DNA of 64,000 bases from Methylocaldum sp002005105 (GCF_051027545.1 NZ_CP194902.1:3720001-3784000), one strand, 5' to 3'; positions 26,630-35,125 are shown, counted from the stretch's first letter. Notes: generated by a model not told the origin, from the sequence alone. Program-made: numbers and translations.

Positions 26630-27601
26630 ATGAGCATCGAATGGTCGGACCTACTGAGCGAAAGCGAGGCTACCGCCGATTTTCGGGCAAAGGGCGAAGG
26701 ATCGGCGTTTTGCGGTTTGGCCGATTTAGGCTTGTTGCGGGTTTCCGGCGTCGATGCGGAGACTTTTCTGCAAGGCCAATCGACTTGCGATATCGCCAGC
26801 CTTGGGTTCGACGAATCCGGACTCGGAGCTTTTTGTAATCCCAAGGGCCGCGTCATAGCGAGCTTCCGTGTCCTTCGCCGCGTCGAAGGTTATTACCTCT
26901 TTGTGCCGGCCGATTTGGTGGAGGCGATACACAAGCGCCTTCGCATGTATGTGCTGCGCTCGAAAGTTTCCATAGAAAATCTGACGCCGCACTGGGGATT
27001 CATCGGGCTTTTCCGGCGCGGCTCCGGGCTTCTCGATGGCCAGGGCGGCGACGTGCTGGCGGTCCGCGTCGACCAAAGCTCCGCGCGCATTCTGATTGCC
27101 GCACCGAACGAGACCGCCAAGCGACTCTGGGAAGGTCTCCTGTCGTCATCGGATTACAGCCTGGTCAGTTCCGGTGCGTGGCGCTTGAAGGAAATCGAAG
27201 ACGGTCTTCCGAGCGAAACGCAGGTGACCAGCGAGGAATTCCTCCCGCAGATGCTCAATCTCGATATTCTAGGCGGCGTCAGCTATCGCAAGGGTTGCTA
27301 TACCGGGCAGGAGGTCGTGGCACGGACGCACTTTCTCGGGCACCTGAAACGACGGATGTTTCGTCTTCGAACGATCAGCGAGCACGAGCCCAAGCCCGGC
27401 GATCCGCTCTATCAGTCCGGCGAAGCCGATGGGCAGCGGGTCGGGCAAGTCGTCGCTGCGGCGCCTGAAGCGGAGCGGAGTTTTCAATTGCTGGCGGTTC
27501 TGCCTCTCGACCGCTCTCCAGATGCCGATCTCCGGCTCTTTCGACCCGACGGTCCGGCCGCCGAGTTTCTGACTTTGCCCTATACTTTCGACGTTCCATA
27601 A
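26630..27601 (+). CDS. ygfZ: Folate-binding Fe-S cluster repair protein YgfZ
   Basis: 323 residues, GcvT-like fold. The diagnostic motif KGCYTGQE is at about residues 221-228, with the conserved Cys. YgfZ uses tetrahydrofolate to maintain certain Fe-S enzymes such as MiaB. LGLLRVSGVDAETFLQGQ near the N-terminus is also typical. It has its own start after the htpX terminator and is followed at 28 bp by the HDOD gene. Confidence 0.95.
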   Translation: MSIEWSDLLSESEATADFRAKGEGSAFCGLADLGLLRVSGVDAETFLQGQSTCDIASLGFDESGLGAFCNPKGRVIASFRVLRRVEGYYLFVPADLVEAIHKRLRMYVLRSKVSIENLTPHWGFIGLFRRGSGLLDGQGGDVLAVRVDQSSARILIAAPNETAKRLWEGLLSSSDYSLVSSGAWRLKEIEDGLPSETQVTSEEFLPQMLNLDILGGVSYRKGCYTGQEVVARTHFLGHLKRRMFRLRTISEHEPKPGDPLYQSGEADGQRVGQVVAAAPEAERSFQLLAVLPLDRSPDADLRLFRPDGPAAEFLTLPYTFDVP

Positions 27602-27629
27602 CAATAATGCGGATAGAGTTCAGTCAAAT

Positions 27630-28469
27630 ATGGACCTAAGAAACGAGCAGGTCTTTCTCGATTACATCAAAGCCGCGATCGAGAACGATAAATTGCAATT
27701 GCCCACGATTCCTGAAGTCGCCCTCAAGGTTCGCCAAGCGATCAACAAGGACAACGCGTCGGATGCCGAGATAGCAAAAACGATTTCGTCCGATCCGGCG
27801 CTTTCCGCGCGGCTCCTGCAAATCGCCAACAGTCCGCTCTACAGGGCCAGACAGAAAATCGACAATCTTCAAGCCGCCATCACCCGAATGGGACATAACA
27901 CCATACGCAGTTTGGTGATGAATTTGGCGATGAAGCAAGTTTTCAAACCCACTTCCCTGTTGTTGGAAAGCCGTTTTCACGACATTTGGCAACACAGTCT
28001 CAATGTCGCCGCCGTGAGCCGCGCTTTGGCGCTGCGCGCCCGTCCGCTGGATCCCGACCAAGCCATGCTTGCCGGGCTTGTTCATCAGATCGGTAAACTG
28101 CCGATCCTCGCGTTGGCGGAAAAGTTTTCCGAACTATTGGAAGATGATGCGGTGCTGGAAAACCACCTCGAGAATTTGCACACCCAGATCGGCAAAATCA
28201 TCATGGAAACTTGGGGGCTCCCGGACAGTTTGAGTCGTGCGGCCTGGGAATATAGGGATTTCGAGAGAGGCGGCAACCCCGCGCCGGATTATGTGGATCT
28301 GGTGCAGGTCGCTTATCTGGAAAGCGTGATGGGCACGAAGGCAGCGCCCGATGTCGACCTTTCGGGCGTCCCGGCCTTCACCAAGCTCGGACTCGATCCC
28401 GAAATCGAAGTCCTGGAAATCGAAGGCGTCGCCGCCGAAGTCGAAGAAGCACAGCAACTGTTTGCGTAA
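27630..28469 (+). CDS. HDOD-domain signalling protein
   Basis: 279 residues, almost entirely an HDOD domain (about 20-215): LPTIPEVALKVRQAI, DPALSARLLQIANSPLYR, INNLQAAITRMG-like DNLQAAITRMG, HSLNVAAVSRALA, AGLVHQIGKLPI. HDOD proteins are HD-GYP relatives that lack the catalytic metal set and work as output modules in c-di-GMP, motility or stress signalling. No other domain is attached. Transcription probably comes from ygfZ. Confidence 0.88.
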   Translation: MDLRNEQVFLDYIKAAIENDKLQLPTIPEVALKVRQAINKDNASDAEIAKTISSDPALSARLLQIANSPLYRARQKIDNLQAAITRMGHNTIRSLVMNLAMKQVFKPTSLLLESRFHDIWQHSLNVAAVSRALALRARPLDPDQAMLAGLVHQIGKLPILALAEKFSELLEDDAVLENHLENLHTQIGKIIMETWGLPDSLSRAAWEYRDFERGGNPAPDYVDLVQVAYLESVMGTKAAPDVDLSGVPAFTKLGLDPEIEVLEIEGVAAEVEEAQQLFA

Positions 28470-28476
28470 GCGCAAA

Positions 28477-28589
28477 GTAGGTCGGCAATCCTTTGCCGAC
28501 AAACCCGTTTGTCGACCGATTTTGCGTCGGGAAGGGATTCCCGACCTACATGGCGACACAAGTTCGTAGGCCGGCAATCTTTTGCCGGC
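28477..28589. repeat. Three-unit GTAG-REP cluster (BIME)
   Basis: Units at 28477-28500 (plus), 28526-28549 (minus) and 28566-28589 (plus). Each is GTAG followed by a hairpin of the form GTCGGCAA-TCC-TTTGCCGAC with covarying changes between units. The same family occurs at 35102-35125 and 36269-36292. Lies between convergent genes and may also help end transcription. Confidence 0.85.
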
Positions 28590-28616
28590 GAGTCCGCCAT
28601 AGCTAGGCGATTCGAC

Positions 28617-29663
28617 TCAAGGCTGATAACGCGGCGCGGACTCCAGCCATTCATGCCATACCGCCATGCCCACGGCCAGAATCACCGGTCCCACGAATAA
28701 ACCTATGAACCCGAAGCTGGCCAACCCGCCCAAGACTCCGAACATCACGACCACGAACGGAATGCGGGTGGTGCGGCTGATGACCAGGGGGCGGACCAGG
28801 TTGTCAATCCAACTCACGACCAAGGTTCCCCAGAGGAACAACACGGCTCCGGCCCAATAGTCTCCGTTCAGCATCAGCCAAAGGCTTGCGGAAACCCAGA
28901 CCGCTACCGTCCCGAAAGGGATCAGCGCGAAAAACGTGGTGAATGCGGCGAGAAGGACCGGCGCCCTGATGCCGACAATCCAGTACCCTATTCCGGCCAT
29001 GACGCCTTGGGCTATAGCGGTCAGTACAATGCCGTAAACGACCGCCTTGACGGTCACTTCGGTGGTGGAAAGGTACTCGTCGGCGCGTTCGCCCAGAGCC
29101 AGCAACAACCCTTGACGCACCTCATAAATCAACCGGTGCCCGTCGCGGTAAACGAAAAACATCAAGAATACGGTGAAGAAAAGCTTCGCGCCCAGGTAGC
29201 CGACGCCTTCCAACATGCCCACGACTCTACCGGAAAGTCCGGTCAGCCAAGGCAATACATACCGGCGCATCAAGCCCTGCAAGTCCTCGAATTGATCGAA
29301 TATGAACTGTAGCTCGGCGCCGAGAATGGGAATCTTGCTTAACCATTCGGGCAACTCCGGTTTCTGGTCCAGCCAGGCGGGGAGTCGCTGGAAAAACTCG
29401 ACCATTTCGGCCTGAAGAATAATGGTCAGGCCGATAAACGGAATGATCAGCAAGGCGGCCAAAAGCAAAGTCATGGTAAGCGCGCTGAGGCTGCTCCGTC
29501 CTTCCAACAAGCGCGTTAGGCGAACGTGGAGAGGCCATGTCGCATAAACCAAGATCACGGCCCAGCCGATCGGCTGCAGGAAAGCGCTCATGACCTGGAA
29601 GATCAAGAACACCAGTACGGTCAAAAAGACGCCTAGCGTGATAAAGCGCAGAACTCTGTCGAT
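28617..29663 (-). CDS. AI-2E family (PerM/YdiK-type) membrane transporter
   Basis: Seven to eight membrane segments and the family pattern: hydrophobic N-terminus, a central soluble helical part (about 75-135), then FLMFFVYRDG, the IVLTAIAQGVMAGIGYWIVG segment, PFGTVAVW and FVGPVILAVG. The family includes AI-2 exporters and Na+/H+ antiporters; the substrate here is unknown. The first standard start in frame is a TTG at 29624, inside the first hydrophobic segment and without a ribosome site. Thirteen codons upstream an ATC (29661-29663) has a GGGGAG Shine-Dalgarno seven bases away, and the added residues (IDRVLRFITLGVF) look like the normal N-terminus, so I place the start there as a possible AUC start; 29624 is the conservative alternative. 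Confidence 0.82.
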   Translation of the reverse strand: MDRVLRFITLGVFLTVLVFLIFQVMSAFLQPIGWAVILVYATWPLHVRLTRLLEGRSSLSALTMTLLLAALLIIPFIGLTIILQAEMVEFFQRLPAWLDQKPELPEWLSKIPILGAELQFIFDQFEDLQGLMRRYVLPWLTGLSGRVVGMLEGVGYLGAKLFFTVFLMFFVYRDGHRLIYEVRQGLLLALGERADEYLSTTEVTVKAVVYGIVLTAIAQGVMAGIGYWIVGIRAPVLLAAFTTFFALIPFGTVAVWVSASLWLMLNGDYWAGAVLFLWGTLVVSWIDNLVRPLVISRTTRIPFVVVMFGVLGGLASFGFIGLFVGPVILAVGMAVWHEWLESAPRYQP

Positions 29664-29765
29664 GGTTAGTCTCCCCGACGTGATAGAGGCGGTTCCTTTT
29701 CCGTCAAACCTGCCTGTTTGGCTGAAGCCATATGCCCAAAAACATTGCGATACTCAGAAGCTCAT

Positions 29766-29838
29766 GTAGGGCGGAATAGCGTACTCGCGTATTCCGCCGT
29801 TCCAATCGGCGCATTACGCTAGCGCTAATGCGCCCTAC
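29766..29838. repeat. Inverted GTAG-REP pair between AI-2E gene and apaH
   Basis: Unit a (29766-29798, plus) is GTAG plus hairpin GGCGGAATA...TATTCCGCC. Unit b (29808-29838, minus) is GTAG plus hairpin GGCGCATTA...TAATGCGCC. Wider arms (TCAGAAGC at 29754 and GCTTCTGA ending at 29850) extend the symmetry. The GTAG of unit b contains the apaH stop codon TAG (29835-29837). Confidence 0.8.
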
Positions 29839-30662
29839 GAAGGCTTCTGATAGCCGCCTTCGCGGCACGATACGCAGAAGCGTTTCTTTTCCCCGTCGAG
29901 TCGAAGCGCCGTCAACTCCCCTCCCCACAGGCAGCCGGTATCGATCCCGTAAACATCATCGTCGGCATAAAACCCTAAGGTCGACCAATGGCCGAAAACG
30001 ATTTCGGCCCCGGCGCTTTTCCGTCCCGGCACCTTGAACCAAGGCATCAGATGAGACGGTTGCGTCCCGGGACCGCCTTTCTCCTTGAAATCGGTACGCC
30101 CGTAGCGGTCGCAGTACCGAACGCGCGTAAAACAGTTGGTGATGAAACGCAGCCTGTCCCATCCCTGCAAGGTCTCTGTCCAAAGATCGGGTTGATCGCC
30201 GTACATATGCCGAAACAGCTCAACGAAATCATCGCCCTGCAAACAGCTTTCCACCTCCTTGGCATAACGTTCTGCATCCTCCGCACTCCACTGGGGCGGC
30301 AAACCGGCGTGAATCAAGTAAAATGCTCCGTCTCGAAACAATAACGGACGGCGGCGCAACCAATCGACGAGGATGTCGCGATCGGGAGCGGTGAGGACAT
30401 CGGAAAACGTGTCCTTGCGCTTTGTCCTCGACACGCCGTGTGCCACGGCGAGAAGATGCAGGTCGTGATTGCCGAGCACGGTAACGGCCCTGTCCCCCAA
30501 GGATCGGATAAACCGTAGAGTCTCCAGCGATTGCGGGCCGCGGTTGACCAAATCGCCCGTGAACCAGAGCCGGTCCTCAGCCGGATCGAAACGGATCTGG
30601 TCCAGAAGACGTTGAAGCTCGGCGAAGCAACCCTGTACGTCGCCAATTGCGTATATCGCCAT
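29835..30662 (-). CDS. apaH: Symmetrical bis(5'-nucleosyl)-tetraphosphatase
   Basis: 275 residues, the usual ApaH size. It splits Ap4A into two ADP. Metallophosphatase motifs: GDVQGC (7-12), FTGDLVNRGP (34-43), GNHDLHLLAVAHG (64-76), and a later His (IHAGLPP). The start is three bases after the apaG stop, the classic apaG-apaH order. Odd point: the stop codon is provided by the first bases of a REP element, so the C-terminus may have been altered by REP insertion, although the length is normal. Confidence 0.97.
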   Translation of the reverse strand: MAIYAIGDVQGCFAELQRLLDQIRFDPAEDRLWFTGDLVNRGPQSLETLRFIRSLGDRAVTVLGNHDLHLLAVAHGVSRTKRKDTFSDVLTAPDRDILVDWLRRRPLLFRDGAFYLIHAGLPPQWSAEDAERYAKEVESCLQGDDFVELFRHMYGDQPDLWTETLQGWDRLRFITNCFTRVRYCDRYGRTDFKEKGGPGTQPSHLMPWFKVPGRKSAGAEIVFGHWSTLGFYADDDVYGIDTGCLWGGELTALRLDGEKKRFCVSCREGGYQKPS

Positions 30663-30665
30663 CGA

Positions 30666-31043
30666 TCAGTGCAAGGTTCGCGGAATGGCCAGGGTGAACG
30701 ACGGTATTTCGGCATCGAAATGCTCACCGTCATCGGCAATCATTTGATATTCGCCTCGCATCGTGCCCACCGGCGTTTCGATCATGGCGGCGCTGGTATA
30801 GCGAAAGGATTCGCCCGGAGAAAGATGAGGCTGTTCACCCACTACCCCTTCCCCGCGGACTTCCTGTATCTTTCCGTGCGCATCGGTGATGATCCAGTGC
30901 CGGGATACCAATTTCGCGGGCACGTCGCCGGCGTTCCGGATGGTGATGGTATAGGCGAACACATAGCGGTTCGTCTCCGGGGAGGATTCGGCTTCCAGAT
31001 AATCGGTTACGGCGTCGATATCGATACGATACTTGTTGTTCAT
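30666..31043 (-). CDS. apaG: ApaG (DUF525) protein
   Basis: 125 residues from the ATG at 31043, exactly the common ApaG length; a longer frame to 31145 adds a positively charged stretch unlike the family and is rejected. The fibronectin III-like fold shows in YVFAYTITIRNAGDVPAKLVSRHW, then VRGEGVVGEQPHLSPGESFRYTS and GTMRGEYQM. Function unknown; conserved next to apaH, sometimes linked to magnesium or Ap4A metabolism. Confidence 0.94.
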   Translation of the reverse strand: MNNKYRIDIDAVTDYLEAESSPETNRYVFAYTITIRNAGDVPAKLVSRHWIITDAHGKIQEVRGEGVVGEQPHLSPGESFRYTSAAMIETPVGTMRGEYQMIADDGEHFDAEIPSFTLAIPRTLH

Positions 31044-31217
31044 GGCTTGGACTATGGTTACAGACGATTGTTTTTTTGCCGATAGTTTAAACGGAAGAGA
31101 GTTCTTCAAGCACCTTTCGCAACCGCCGACGAGCTGGATCACCATGGAGTCGCGCGGCGCGTTCCGGAGTACTCGGCAATTTTAAAGAATGTCTTTCGGA
31201 CCAAACCGGTTTTCGCT

Positions 31218-31730
31218 ATGTTAAAAAAAGCCATGCTCGTTCTTGCCCTGCTCGCGTCGACAACCGTTCTGCAAGCGGAAGATCCGAATCAGGCACTGTT
31301 CGCCGCGGCCGCATCCGGGCAGCTGGAACGGCTGGATTCGCTGCTCGCCCAGGGCGCGGACGTCAACGGCAAAAACGGCGCCGGCCGCACGCCGCTGATG
31401 GCGGCGGCATTTTCGGGCAATGTCCGCGTGATCAGAAAGCTTTTGAGTTTCGGCGCCGATCCCGATGCAGCGGACCAGCGCGGGGTGACCGCGCTCATGG
31501 AGGCTGCCGCGCAAGGCTACGAGGATGCCGTCAGGGCGCTGATCGCCGGCGGAGCGGACGTTTCCGCAAAAGAAAATTCAGGACTCACGCTTATCGATCG
31601 AGCCAAGAAAAGCGGGCATATGCGGATCGTAGCGATATTGGAACAAGCCGCGATGGTTAAACCCGTCTCGGAAGGCAAAACGGATGACGGAACGTCCGCG
31701 AACAAAAACCCGGACAACGTCAAGAAATAA
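31218..31730 (+). CDS. Secreted ankyrin-repeat protein
   Basis: 170 residues with a signal peptide (about 1-20, cleavage near LQA-ED), so likely periplasmic. Four ankyrin repeats follow (about 24-50, 56-83, 89-116, 122-145), each with the TPLMAAA-like helix pair and GADVN-like turn. The tail (about 150-170) is polar and disordered. Periplasmic ankyrin proteins often protect catalases or bind other proteins, but no partner is evident. It lies 26 bp upstream of mpl. Confidence 0.88.
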   Translation: MLKKAMLVLALLASTTVLQAEDPNQALFAAAASGQLERLDSLLAQGADVNGKNGAGRTPLMAAAFSGNVRVIRKLLSFGADPDAADQRGVTALMEAAAQGYEDAVRALIAGGADVSAKENSGLTLIDRAKKSGHMRIVAILEQAAMVKPVSEGKTDDGTSANKNPDNVKK

Positions 31731-31756
31731 CGGACCGAACCTAAGAGGACAGGATC

Positions 31757-33127
31757 GTGCACATTCATATTTTGGGCATCTGCGGGACATTTATGGGCGG
31801 TTTGGCGATCATGGCCAAACAAATGGGCCATCACGTCACCGGCTCCGACCAAAACGTTTATCCCCCCATGAGCACCCAGCTCGAGGAGCAAGGAATCGCG
31901 CTCATGAAAGGATACAGCCCGGAGAATCTGGACCCGGCGCCCGACCTGGTCGTGGTAGGCAATGCCATCTCCCGCGGCAATCCGGAAATAGAAGCGGTGC
32001 TCAATCGGGGACTCGCCTACACGTCGGGTCCGCAGTGGCTTTATTGCTATGTGCTGAAGAACTCCTGGGTGCTGGCCGTGGCCGGAACGCACGGCAAAAC
32101 GACCACATCGAGCATGCTCGCCTGGATACTCGAAAGCGCGGGACTCAAGCCCGGCTTTCTGATCGGAGGCGTTCCGCTCAACTTCGGCTTGTCCGCGCGT
32201 CTGGGCGACGGCCGGTTTTTCATCGTCGAAGCCGACGAGTACGATACCGCTTTTTTCGATAAACGTTCCAAGTTCGTCCATTACCGGCCGCGCACGACGA
32301 TTCTCAATAACCTGGAATTCGACCACGCCGACATTTTTCCCGACCTCGCCGCAATCCAGCGGCAGTTTCACCACTTGATACGCAGCATTCCGGGAAACGG
32401 GCTCATCATCGCTCCGGAGACGGACAAAACCCTGGCCGAAGTCCTGCAAATGGGTTGCTGGACGCCGGTCGAGAAAACGACTTTGGAAGAAAATCCCGAG
32501 AACGCCGTTTGGCGTGCTGCTCTGTTGGCACCCGACGGCAGCCAATTCCAGCTTTACCACCAGGGACGGCCCAGCGGCGTCGTGGAATGGAGCCTGACCG
32601 GCCGCCACAACGTGATGAACGCGCTTTCCGCCATCGCCGCAGCTCACCATGCCGGCGTAAGCCCCGAAGAGGGCGCGGCCGCGTTGAGCATGTTCAAGAA
32701 TGTCAGACGCCGACTGGAAGTACGCGCCCGCATCGACGGAATCACCCTTTACGACGATTTCGCCCACCATCCCACCGCCATCGCCACGACGCTCGAAGGC
32801 TTGCGCGCGCGTGTCGACAGCGCCCGCATCATCGCCGTGTTGGAACCCAGGTCCAACACCATGCGCATGGGCGTTCACGCCGATACGCTTGCCGATTCCT
32901 TGAAGGCTGCCGATCAATCCATCATTTTCCAACCCGAAGACCTCGGTTGGGACGCCGAGCAGGCAATTCAGGGAGCCGAACACATTAGCGTATGCCGCTC
33001 GCTGGATTCAATCGTGGAGCGACTGGCGAAAGACGCCCGCCCCGGCGACCATCTGGTTTTCATGAGCAACGGCAGCTTCGGCGGGATTCACAAAAAGGTC
33101 GAGGACGCTTTGCGCGCGGCTATGTAA
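31757..33127 (+). CDS. mpl: UDP-N-acetylmuramate:L-Ala-gamma-D-Glu-meso-DAP ligase
   Basis: 456 residues. Mpl reattaches the recycled tripeptide to UDP-MurNAc, saving cell-wall turnover products. Mur ligase hallmarks: N-terminal HILGICGTFMGGLA, ATP loop AGTHGKTTTSS (about 109-119), VEADEYDTAFFDKRSKFVHYRP, NLEFDHADIF, GRHNVMNALSAIAAA, YDDFAHHPTAIATTL and EPRSNTMRMG. Confident family assignment. Confidence 0.97.
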   Translation: MHIHILGICGTFMGGLAIMAKQMGHHVTGSDQNVYPPMSTQLEEQGIALMKGYSPENLDPAPDLVVVGNAISRGNPEIEAVLNRGLAYTSGPQWLYCYVLKNSWVLAVAGTHGKTTTSSMLAWILESAGLKPGFLIGGVPLNFGLSARLGDGRFFIVEADEYDTAFFDKRSKFVHYRPRTTILNNLEFDHADIFPDLAAIQRQFHHLIRSIPGNGLIIAPETDKTLAEVLQMGCWTPVEKTTLEENPENAVWRAALLAPDGSQFQLYHQGRPSGVVEWSLTGRHNVMNALSAIAAAHHAGVSPEEGAAALSMFKNVRRRLEVRARIDGITLYDDFAHHPTAIATTLEGLRARVDSARIIAVLEPRSNTMRMGVHADTLADSLKAADQSIIFQPEDLGWDAEQAIQGAEHISVCRSLDSIVERLAKDARPGDHLVFMSNGSFGGIHKKVEDALRAAM

Positions 33128-33173
33128 TGTACGCACCGCGCGCATTTGCCGCTCAGTGCCAAAACGGCTTGGC

Positions 33174-33545
33174 CTATCGGAAGTGTAAGGGTAGGAGCCG
33201 CAACCGGGTGCGATTCGGATCAATGGTGAGCAACGCACCTTCTTCCAGCTCGGCCGTCATTTGCAACAGGGCATCGCTAACCGGCTTGCCGATTGCGCCC
33301 GGGCTGACATCCTCGGCACGAATTTGCACGACGCTGGGTTTCTCGCCGTGGGTTGCCGCAAGAATCGCGCTGAAGTCCAGGTCGTGCGTGAGCACCACGT
33401 AGCCGTTAGCCTTGGCGAAGGCCATGATTTCCGCGTCCGGGGCATTGGCTGCGCCCAGTGTAGACCAGTGCGCCGCCTCGAAGCCCGCGTCAGCCAACAG
33501 GCTGACCCAGCGCGGTGACAGATTCATGTCGACCAATAACTTCAT
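33174..33545 (-). CDS. DUF5615 PIN-like toxin (Mut7-C type)
   Basis: 123 residues from the ATG at 33545, which overlaps the upstream antitoxin stop by four bases (ATGA); a longer upstream frame merely reads the antitoxin gene out of frame. MKLLVDMNLSPRW at the N-terminus, with Asp and Asn in the PIN position, then AEIMAFAKANGYVVLTHDLDFSAIL carry the acidic residues expected of a PIN-like RNase. Pairs with DUF433 proteins as type II toxin-antitoxin modules in many bacteria. Appears intact. Confidence 0.9.
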   Translation of the reverse strand: MKLLVDMNLSPRWVSLLADAGFEAAHWSTLGAANAPDAEIMAFAKANGYVVLTHDLDFSAILAATHGEKPSVVQIRAEDVSPGAIGKPVSDALLQMTAELEEGALLTIDPNRTRLRLLPLHFR

Positions 33546-33778
33546 GCGCTCGCCAGCGTAATTTCCCGTTCTTCCGCACGCCACGCGGCGTAGCGTAGCG
33601 CCTGTAGGATATCCTCGCGTTCGAGGTAGGGATAATCCGCGAGGACCTCTTCGATGCTGTGCCCAGCTCCGATTTGGCCGACGATCATACCGACCGTTAC
33701 CCGCATGCCACGGATGCACGCCTTGCCGCCCATGACGCCGGGTTGCTGAGTAATGCGGTTTAGTGATTCCATGTTCAT
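33542..33778 (-). CDS. DUF433 antitoxin
   Basis: 78 residues. The DUF433 helix-turn-helix-like core is plain: RITQQPGVMGGKACIRGMRVTV, then SIEEVLADYPYLEREDILQALRYAA. These proteins serve as antitoxins for DUF5615 toxins and probably bind their own promoter. An AGATGAGGAGAT-type ribosome site (GAGGAG) lies just before the ATG. Antitoxin first, toxin second, four-base overlap. Confidence 0.92.
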   Translation of the reverse strand: MNMESLNRITQQPGVMGGKACIRGMRVTVGMIVGQIGAGHSIEEVLADYPYLEREDILQALRYAAWRAEEREITLASA

Positions 33779-33941
33779 CTCCTCATCTTAATTTATTGCG
33801 AGACTAGGCTATTGAGACCAAATTTCAAGAACTATTTTCGAACATGAACCTATGCGTTGCGCACGTTCCCCGGCTTAAGGTCATGGCGTAGAATGCTGGT
33901 CCAGGATTAAATATGCAGAAATCAGTATTGGAATTTACTCC

Positions 33942-34328
33942 ATGAGAACCACGTTATTGACCCGGCCTATAAATATTGGCCGGGTTAATCCGGGGCAGGG
34001 ATGCCCCGGCGCGGCGACAAGCCGCGTGAGCCCAGGCCGGGCGTGTACCGGGCCTGGGCGGCGGCCCGAAATACCAGGAGGGTATTTACGGGCCTGATTA
34101 ATAGATATCGACGACCGCTTGCTGAGTGAGGCCAATGAACATGTCAGTTTGACTCGTTTGATCGAGGAAGGTCTTTCGATGCGACTGCGCACTTCGCAAC
34201 GTTCTGGCAAGATGCGCCAGGTATTGCCGGTCTACGCCGGACGGGGTGGATTGCGGCCGACGATACGCGACACATTGACCCAGCGCACCCTACTCGAGGC
34301 GGCAGATGAAGCGGATTCGGCCCAGTGA
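33942..34328 (+). pseudogene. vapB: vapB-type antitoxin interrupted by the hairpin element
   Basis: ATG at 33942 reads M-R-T-T-L, then the 145-bp element intervenes, then IDIDDRLLSEAN... continues to the TGA at 34326-34328. Removing the element plus one TA leaves 240 bases, an exact 79-codon gene beginning MRTTLDIDDRLLSEA, the usual start of VapB-type ribbon-helix-helix antitoxins. The rest (LTRLIEEGLSMRLR) also fits. The stop overlaps the GTG start of the following vapC remnant. With the insert the frame stops or shifts, so functional antitoxin is unlikely. Confidence 0.85.
33957..34101 (-). mobile_element. 145-bp five-hairpin MITE-like element, copy 2, inside vapB
   Basis: Inverted relative to 21917-22060 and nearly identical (one extra C, about two substitutions). 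Flanked by TA at 33955-33956 and 34102-34103. The restored host gene proves that this is an insertion with a 2-bp duplication. The stem-loop order is the same; the terminal hairpin here has lost perfect symmetry at two positions. Confidence 0.88.
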
Positions 34329-34775
34329 CGCCCGATGTCAATGTCCTTTTGGCCGCCTCTAGGCAGGATCATCCGCACCATCAGTCGGCCCTGGCTTGGC
34401 TGGAGATGCCCTAGCCAAAAGCGTCGAAGGGCAATCGTTGGCCATTTTGCCGGTGGTGGCTTCGGGATTCCTGCGCCTAGCCACGCATCCCAAGGTTTTT
34501 AGGTTTTTGTGGAGCCTACGCCCCTTGATGCGGCTTTGGCTTTCCTGCGTGCCGTGCTGGATTCGCCAGGGATGGTCCTACCTTCGTTGGGCGACGAATG
34601 GCCAGAGGTCGAGCAATTGTGCGTGCGACACAATCTGACCGGCAATGCGGTCCTGGATGCCTGGATTGCCGATGCAGCGCAAAGCCATCATTTGCACCTG
34701 GTGACTTTCGACAAAGGCTTTAAAGGCTTTCGTAAATTGCTGAAGTCCAGCATGGTGACGGTGCTCAAGGCGTGA
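34325..34775 (+). pseudogene. vapC: vapC-type PIN toxin, frameshifted
   Basis: A GTG at 34325 overlapping vapB opens TPDVNVLLAASRQDH with the first PIN Asp. A stop follows at codon 30, but the homology continues in a second frame (ALAKSVEGQSLAILPVVASGFLRL, from about 34405) and, after a second shift near 34492-34508, in a third (VEPTPLDAALAFLRAVL to LVTFDKGFKGFRKLL, ending at 34775). The second shift coincides with a tandem 8-bp duplication (AGGTTTTT twice). A further in-frame 9-bp duplication (AAAGGCTTT) lies near 34720. Dead gene, in line with loss of its antitoxin. Confidence 0.85.
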
Positions 34776-34850
34776 GGTATCAGTACACAAATGCGTTCAA
34801 TACGTTCCCTGCATGGCTTGTGGGTCCGCGATTCTTGGCCGCCCGGTGGG
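34584..34850 (+). repeat. Partial segmental duplication, copy A
   Basis: The 3' part of the vapC remnant plus about 75 bp downstream recurs at 36051-36275, very similar in the coding part and more diverged after it. Confidence 0.8.
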
Positions 34851-35101
34851 TTTGTAGGATGGGCTCAGATACGACAAATCAGCAGGACGACCGATTACTA
34901 GCCTCATTCCTGACGCTCATCCTTCGGGCCGTGCCTCGCACGTTCCAATCGACCAAAGCCATCTCAGGCTTTCGGCGCAGGGCAAACGTCGTTTACCACA
35001 TTCGGCTCCCGGCGAATTGGTACGCGGCAAGCAGCGCGAAAAACACCGGACGGGGATTGTGCGGCATGAACCGCACCCGCATGGTTCGCGGTACATGGCT
35101 C

Positions 35102-35125
35102 GTAGATCGGTAATTCTTTGCCGAC
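35102..35125 (+). repeat. Single GTAG-REP unit
   Basis: Same family as 28477-28500 with three changes (GTAGATCGGTAATTC then TTTGCCGAC). Confidence 0.7.

Noticed and set aside
31517..32983. 488-codon minus-strand open frame opposite mpl
   Set aside because: Shadow of mpl and the ankyrin gene; composition is not protein-like.
33935..34210. Small frames across the hairpin elements (Pro/Gly/Arg-rich peptides)
   Set aside because: They only read through the stem-loops; the two copies show no sign of coding constraint.
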